A DNA stretch of 64,000 nucleotides from Epiperipatus broadwayi (lineage: Eukaryota > Onychophora > Udeonychophora > Euonychophora > Peripatidae). The notes beneath the pieces are model-generated. The model searched no databases. It saw only the letters and a program-made list of their open reading frames with translations, and was not told the DNA's origin. This document shows positions 58,045 to 64,000 of the stretch, one piece after another (within the stretch, counting starts at the first letter, position 1; each line of letters begins with the position of its first letter). Where the stretch lies: the NCBI GenBank assembly GCA_028023455.1, contig JAQFVV010012513.1, forward strand, positions 1,552,501 to 1,616,500, in the 5' to 3' direction. A program made the translations under genes and the position numbers.

Positions 58045-59971
58045 TATAACAGTCAGCAAAGTTGGAGTCTTACTGTATCTACACTACAGGGTGCCACTAG
58101 GTTACTTGAACCTAGAAAATTTATATAGTAGGCAGATATGTAAGATAAGATTCAAATTTTACATATATATATATTATTCCGACCATCAGCCCAATGCCAC
58201 TAACTCAGTGAGACACAGAGATTTATAAAATATAAATTCTTATCTAATAATATTTCAATTAATCAAAAATAAAGAAGCCACTGCCAGTAATAACACACAC
58301 AAACATTTATTTAACATATATGTAATTTAGAATTATTATTTTAGTCTAACTTTTACTTTAACATTTAATTTACATTTTTAACTTTTATTTTTGGAAGTTC
58401 ACACAGATGAATTTAATATTTTATTAAAGTGTCGAGTATGAATAGACTACATAGATTGCATTTGAATAGAAAAATATTCTATTCCTGATTTAATCTTAGG
58501 CCAAAAGTTCGCAGTCAAACCAATGTCAATCCACCTGATATATCGATGTATTCAATGTAGCATGAATACGACAGCATAAATACCATACTGTCAGGAATGT
58601 ATATCTGAACAACATGGTTATAGAAGACATTGACTTTCATCCAGGACAGGAATACTACATCTGTCAGGCAAGAAGAACAAAAAAAACTCCATAGGAAGGG
58701 ACTGTGTTTTTCATCTTACTATCCCATTCCATAGGCAAAAAAGGGGTGATATATGAGACTTATTTTGCCTAAGTGCGGCGTATAATAGGATCCTGCACAT
58801 AGCGAATCTCATGCAACATTTACTAATTACACCAATATATCCAATCCATTGACTCAATTTAACTACAAAACAAATATCCCAAGATTTACCCTCCTTTAAT
58901 TAAACTAATATAACTTTACAAATCCATGCAGCCATTCACGCCCGACTTAAGTTTAGCATTTATTAAGTTTAGTTTAACGAGAAAAAAACAAAAATCATAA
59001 TAAAACTTAAAAAAACAAAAAAAATAAAATAAATGGAAATGATTTTAAAAAAAAGAAATACATCAAATAAAATTAATTATTAATAATTATGTTGGTCAGA
59101 TAGGATTCTATTTGTATAAAATAGGGAACAAGTTTTAGAATTAAAGTTCTCATTCTTATCAAATACTGGAATTTTAGAATTATAGTTTTAAAGCTTATTA
59201 GAGTTCATAAAGTTCTTATGGTTTAAGCATACTGGAAAAGTTTTTTTTTTTTTAGAAGTTTGCAATCTGGAATCCAGCGTTAATTCCCCCAATGTCCTGT
59301 GGTCTGCAGTATAAGAAAACGATTGGTCATTTCTTTTTCTTTCTCTTTTTTTTATAGCAAAACTGAAGGGATTGAAGAGTGCATCTTTCCAATCAATTCT
59401 CCTTCAATTCTAGCACACCTCTGCTTTCACATTTCTGTCCTCTTCCCAGCTCTTTCTTCACTCACTAAAATTTATTTCCAGTTTTCTTTTATATTCGAAT
59501 TTTGGATTTAGTGGACATTACGTCATGACGATGATCATTCCCTTGCTGAAGTCTGTTTCCTGAGGGCTTTTTTTATTGGTTATTAGTTTCTATTGTTTTT
59601 CTCTCCTATCTGACCTTTACTTATACATTTTGCAATGCCCAAGGGCTAGCTTACTTTTAACTAATTAAAATAATCATTTCCATTTTACAATAGCATTAAT
59701 TAATTTATATACATTTTTGAAGATATATTTTTATCTTTAATTAAATCTTTTAAGTTCGTTTTTTTTTTGAAAATTTAGTTTTAAAATACCTTTTTTCCTT
59801 AAAAAAGTTTTCTTTTAATATTTTTTTCATCTGTGCGATTTATATATATATATGAGTTTAAGGTAGAATTAATTTTCAATTTTTATGTCTTAAAAAAAAA
59901 GTTTTTATATGCGAACTTTTCTTTTTAATGTCTAATTTTTAAAATAAATAATATAAAGGTGTGAGCCTGTT

Positions 59972-59974
<3 letters not shown>
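58045..59974. mobile_element. Possible long LTR-like block (TATAACAG...CTGTTACA)
   Basis: The right end is CTGTTACA next to (AT)n; the left end TATAACAG differs from the expected TGTAACAG by one base and also follows (AT)n. The interior is more complex than its surroundings at 58490-58800 and 59280-59660. It includes a CRE-like 'ttacgtcatgacg' near 59519 and a pyrimidine tract with AG near 59335-59356. No coding domain was recognised, including the 70-codon frame at 59299-59511. The call depends on the boundary pattern shared with 17285-18734. Confidence 0.25.
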
Positions 59975-60049
<75 letters not shown>

Positions 60050-60052
60050 GAG
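59975..60052. repeat. (TA)n-(GA)n compound microsatellite
   Basis: About 40 bases of TA are followed by about 38 bases of GA. Confidence 0.95.
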
Positions 60053-60094
60053 CTCACAAATCAGCTCTTAACAAGTTTTGCAGAATATCCCCAA

Positions 60095-60145
60095 TCCTAG
60101 ATCAGTTTCTGCTACTGGCATCATCAGTGAGGTACTAGGATAATC
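60095..60145 (-). ncRNA. Hammerhead-ribozyme-like core
   Basis: On the minus strand, CTGATGA (60127-60121), a 3-bp stem TGC/GCA with loop CAGTA, then GAAA (60109-60106) reproduce the hammerhead core with exact spacing. An outer pairing ATCCTAG (about 60140-60134) with CTAGGAT (about 60103-60096) could serve as stem I, but eight unpaired bases separate it from the core, and stem III would be one pair at most. It may belong to a Penelope-type tail, since very small stem III is described for those hammerheads. Chance is not excluded. Confidence 0.35.
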
Positions 60146-60257
60146 TAACTAAAGCAAATATACATTAAAATGCAATCACTTGTATTCAACCAGAGCACTA
60201 GTTGAAATATTAAGCAGGTATATAGACAAGTAATTATGTTTTATTTTATAATTTATG

Positions 60258-60650
60258 ATTCTATACGATTTATTTTATACATATACATAGCCAATAGATT
60301 GTATCTACTCTCTCATTTAAAATTATGTAAATAAACTAAGTATAAATATCAACAAATATTAAAGGACAGGTGGTACCACTCAGTCTTTGAATAGTTTATT
60401 TACATTATATAACACATTGGAAGGTACAATTACTGACATTTCAATTCCATGCAGTCTGAATCATAATTATTTATCATTACATTTATTAAACTGCACTTTC
60501 ATTATATGTTTGAACATTATTAAAACTAAGGCTCAGCCTTGACCTATGAATATTTAAACAGTGATTCTACACAATTTATTCTGTATATATATTGCCAATA
60601 GATCGAATTTACTCTCTCATTTAAAATTACATAAATAAAGTAAGCATAAA
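60258..60650. repeat. Direct duplication of ~90 bp, ~300 bp apart
   Basis: 60258-60345 and 60561-60650 share 'gattctatacgatttatt', 'gccaatagat', 'tactctctcatttaaaatta' and 'taaataaa(c/g)taag(c/t)ataaat'. Confidence 0.75.
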
Positions 60651-60829
60651 TAGTCCATCTTTAATAGATTATTTATGTTGCTCCATTCTAGATGATATAG
60701 TTATCTTTGTTTATTCTATATATTTAAAAATCAGACTTTTTATTTATTCACAACAAGCATTTCTGAAAGAACATACAGTTTGGGAGAGTGATTTGAACAG
60801 TGATTTGAACATTATATATATATATATTA

Positions 60830-61120
60830 ATTACTTAAATAATAAGTGTAATAATGCTAGGTTAAATGGGTTTGTACACAATCATTACAAACTAGCCAAC
60901 ATTTAGATAATCCCAATATTAATAACAATTAACAATTTCAAATTGTTGTCAAGGCAACCTTCTTTAACAATGAAACTGGAATCCCACTTTTATTAATGGT
61001 CTAATATACTTACATAAACACTAAAGATTACAACTTGATCACAGAGATTGAAATTATTAAAAAATTGTAGATTGTTATTTGATATTGGGATTGTCTAAGT
61101 ATTGCCTAGTTTTTAATGAT
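60830..61120. repeat. M1 fold-back repeat, copy 3
   Basis: Left arm 60881-60975 ('acatttagataatcccaat', 'aattgttgtcaaggcaacct') and right end 61066-61120 ('attgttatttgatattggga', 'ttgtctaagtattgcctag') pair. The one-sided flank 'gtgtaataatgctagg' (60847-60862) precedes the left arm, and (AT)n lies on both sides. Confidence 0.75.
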
Positions 61121-61157
61121 ATATATATATATATTGTAACACAACTCATAAACGACT

Positions 61158-61276
61158 CATCAAGCGTTGTTAGCCGAGAGGTCAGTGCAGCAGCCTTGCA
61201 AGCAAGCAGTTGGTTGCAGACGGTTGTTGCGGGTTCGCCTCCGGCCGATGCTATGACATATGAAAAAAAAAAAAAA
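61158..61276 (+). mobile_element. tRNA-derived SINE, copy 2, with 12-bp target duplication
   Basis: The head 'gttagccgagaggtcagtg' is an A-box (TAGCCGAGAGGT) and GCGGGTTCGCCTCC is a good B-box, spaced as in a tRNA. The remainder, GGCCGATGCTATGACATATG, leads into a poly-A tail. Exact TCATAAACGACT lies at 61146-61157 and 61277-61288. The body matches the minus-strand SINE at 44335-44437, especially the GATGCTATGACAYATGA end. Internal pol III promoter elements are better preserved here than in copy 1. Short frames across it are artefacts. Confidence 0.9.
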
Positions 61277-61288
61277 TCATAAACGACT

Positions 61289-64000
61289 TTATAAATAATT
61301 AAGAAAAAAAAAATGATTGTATAACAAAAAAGAATATTGGTATTAAATCCCAAGGGGTATATAACTGATTATTTTCCAAACTAGGCAGTAAACTACTCTC
61401 GTGAAGTAATTAAATGGTATAGGTTGGGAAAATAATTATTTTTATGCTTCTAGCTGACTTTAATTATAAATCCATATGCCTAAATGATAAATACTTTACT
61501 GTCTAATTATACATCTTGGCAAAGCTAAACTATGAAAAAATATCTGCCAGGTAATTTTACGATAAAATAGTGGAATGGCATATTTTTACAATTCAAGGCA
61601 TTGGATAGATTCAACATGTAATCTGAATTACTTGATTTATTATCAGCATATAATAAATATGCATAATTTAAACTGTTATTTCTCAGAATTCTAATTTTTA
61701 CATAATGTAACTAATTACCATATTCTAACTCGAAGATCAATACCTGATTATCGCACACTTTGACTATCAATTATGTCCCAAATAACGTATAAAACCAAGA
61801 ATAAGTAAGTACACAAGTTTTAAGCCTTAATAAAATAAATATTTTAATATTATAGGGTTTGAACATTGCATAAAGTGAGCACTTTTCAAGTTAAATACTT
61901 AATCATCTTTAAGGTCTATACAATTTTAAATACTAATTCTAAGATCAATATATACATTGTGTATCTCTAATTTATACTCCGACTACATCAGCCTAAAATA
62001 TATACAAAACTTTGTATACTCAGTAACAAGAACAATCCATATTGAAAAATGATTTTAAATATTTGCAATCAATCAAGGGGTTTTCATCTCCTCAAACTAA
62101 AATACGACTTTGTAATCTGCTAACTACAAATATATTATAAAGAGAAGACAAACAAAATATAGCTTTTCAAAAATCAATATACCCTAAATTTTAAATAATG
62201 TAATATATAAGAGAATAAATAACAATTAATAATAAAATATATATAAATTGAGATAAATCAATAATTATAAACATTTTCAGTGTTGAGCTTTATAGATTTT
62301 GATATGACTCTTTGAATTGTGTAAGGTATTTCAAATCTTTTGTATGCACCCCTCCATCCCAACTGTTAATCCTTTTGTAATCATATTTTCTAAAGAGATG
62401 TCCTTATAGTAACAATTTTTATTCTTCATGTAGATTTCTTCTTTGGGCAATAGTTACAACTTGATTGTATTTTCACCATTACGCTGGAAAGTTGTCAATT
62501 TAACCTTTTATATTCAATCAGACATATCAAGAGAAGCAGGTAGTTTAAAAAACAGAGAAATCTTTCAGGTAATCAGGTAGATTATATCTGTACAGGTATG
62601 TTACAAATGGTACAATTGAGGACTCTGGTTGTTCATTTCGGTAGTTACAACAATGCGGTGACGCTGTTTCATGCTGTTCTGTAGCAATACTTCAGCCTGA
62701 AGATGGATTGCTAGGATTTTCTTGTTAGACAGTCACTATCTCTTGCATTGCTGGATAAAATGTTTCCATTTACTAAGTCTACTGTAAGAAAAGCCTGTAT
62801 GATTTATATATGCAAATATTAATTGCTAGAACGTAAATTCTTCTCCAACGTTTGAAATCTTGCTTAACTAATTCCACAACTCATGATATAGCTAAGACTA
62901 AATTTTAAACCATTCTTGGTTTTATAATTAAGCGCATATCTACTAAAACTAAATATAAATATACTAATTAATTATATACTTGTTAATCAGTCTTATTATT
63001 TCCTTCACATTCAGTAGTGCAAACAATTGCTAAATGTGTAGCAGATTAGTCAACCTCTTAAACAACTTATGCAACTTTTGTCAATTAGAAAAGAATAAAA
63101 AGAAGAATTTAAGTTTGATATTAAAAAAAAAAAGAACATTTTCTTTTTTAAACATATTTTTTTCAGTTTACAAAATTATTTTTTATATAAAAACTTTATA
63201 CAAAATTTGAGTACTATTGACCCCCTATCATAGCATATTCTATATGTCTAATATTACTTCTTCTTCTTCTTCACACTTATAATTTTATTAATAAATGACA
63301 ATTATTAATATTACAGAATATTTTATCTTTTACTACACTCAATTTCATAATTTTTGGAGCACATACTTGAAGTCAATAAAAGAACCGCATGCGTTTATTA
63401 TTCAACTTCCGTTCTCTCAAAATAAACAAATAAAAGCTCGGTCTTAAATTTTTCTACTTAACTACGAATCTGAAGTGGTTTTATGAACTTTCATGTATGA
63501 ATACGTGATAGACTTTGGAATAAGGAAATGCTCATTTATTTAGAAGGAGCTTCAAATTCAATCATTGTTTCTTGCTCTATGTAAAACAGAATTTATTGTA
63601 TCAATATATATGTATATAAGGAGAGCAGATTAGACAATGAAAAATTATGGGATGTATATCTAAAGAGATTTTTATCTTCCACATTTTCCATACACTCCCA
63701 CGTCAATCTCTCCCACTTTATATATACATGTATCTCTCGCATAGAATTAATTTACATTCACTTAATATACTATCAATCAGAAATATGATAATATAGATAA
63801 TTAACTGACCATTATGTTTATGATCTATTGGATATTATAACAGTATCAATTATATAACTGATGAGTTTATTTTTAATATATGGATATGGAAAATTCTTTG
63901 CTGTCTATGTGTGAGATTAATGTGTTTTAAGAATCTGTTGTATCAACTGACAATCTTAATTTTCTTTCATGAAATAACTGTATAGTAAGAGAGATAATGT
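61289..64000. other. AT-rich DNA, nothing recognised
   Basis: Only a (TTC)n-like patch at 63260-63273 and slightly G+C-richer DNA at 62300-62780 stand out. No domain, RNA gene, fold-back or tandem repeat was identified. Confidence 0.45.

Noticed and set aside
59299-59511. 70-codon frame with apparent splice acceptor upstream
   Set aside because: The pyrimidine tract plus AG is weak evidence and no protein similarity is recognisable; possibly inside an LTR-like block.
61150-61250. Functional tRNA gene
   Set aside because: A- and B-boxes are present, but the body does not fold as a full tRNA, has a poly-A tail and is flanked by target duplications: a SINE.
61079-61353. Overlapping frames on both strands with AAALQASS and similar
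   Set aside because: They cover the tRNA-derived SINE; not protein genes.
1-64000. CRISPR arrays, operons, bacterial terminators or rRNA genes
   Set aside because: None seen; the sequence is eukaryotic and repeat-driven.

Overview
This is AT-rich (by eye about 70-75% A+T) nuclear DNA from a eukaryote, almost certainly an invertebrate animal. It has no prokaryotic gene layout, no operons and no ribosome-binding sites. It is dominated by non-LTR and Penelope-like retroelements, tRNA-derived SINEs, a hAT transposase relic, long (TA)n/(GA)n/(CA)n microsatellites and many fold-back repeats. The mix (RTE elements, several Penelope families with GIY-YIG domains, GTF2IRD2/SCAND3-like hAT, tRNA SINEs, very long TA tracts) would fit a mollusc, possibly a cephalopod. 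That is a tentative reading, because no host gene or marker is present. I could not recognise one host exon, so the whole window reads as intergenic or intronic repeat-rich DNA.

Layout. 0-3 kb: a short Penelope fragment (876-1136), a fold-back Penelope insertion (1461-2174) and a fold-back repeat called here M1 (2848-3088). 4-10 kb: microsatellites, fold-backs at 5267-5505 and 5531-5885, a decayed LINE C-terminus (8197-9290) and an old RTE tail (about 9800-9990). 10-17 kb: mostly unassigned AT-rich DNA, with a gag-like broken gene on the minus strand at 14801-15806. 17-23 kb: a candidate long LTR (17285-18734), internal duplications, a 218-bp hairpin, a hammerhead-like motif, a hAT transposase pseudogene (21884-22745) and more M1 copies. 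23.4-29.6 kb: a 6.1-kb TGTAAC...GTTACA insertion that splits an older repeat. 30-33.4 kb: a local duplication carrying a 1.5-kb fold-back Penelope insertion. 35.86-39.13 kb: the best-preserved element, a full-length 3.27-kb RTE retrotransposon with a 10-bp target-site duplication and a nearly intact endonuclease/reverse transcriptase. 42-48 kb: a 370-bp ACT/AGT triplet tract, a SINE, another fold-back Penelope and a 194-bp RTE tail with a 14-bp target duplication. 51-58 kb: a recent 111-bp tandem duplication, fold-backs, a third Penelope family, a decayed RTE copy and a Penelope nested in it. 60-61.3 kb: a duplication, M1 and a second SINE. 61.3-64 kb: nothing recognised.

The strongest theme is architectural. 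At least six Penelope-related insertions, from three or four unrelated families, share one geometry: a 5'-truncated body or bare tail whose truncated end is joined to an inverted copy of the element's own 3' end. Most abut (TA)n tracts. Single-arm copies and M1 repeats with the same asymmetry suggest that much of the window's palindromic DNA arose by this route. The RTE open reading frame is a plausible source of the enzyme that mobilised the small RTE tail, and possibly the SINEs.
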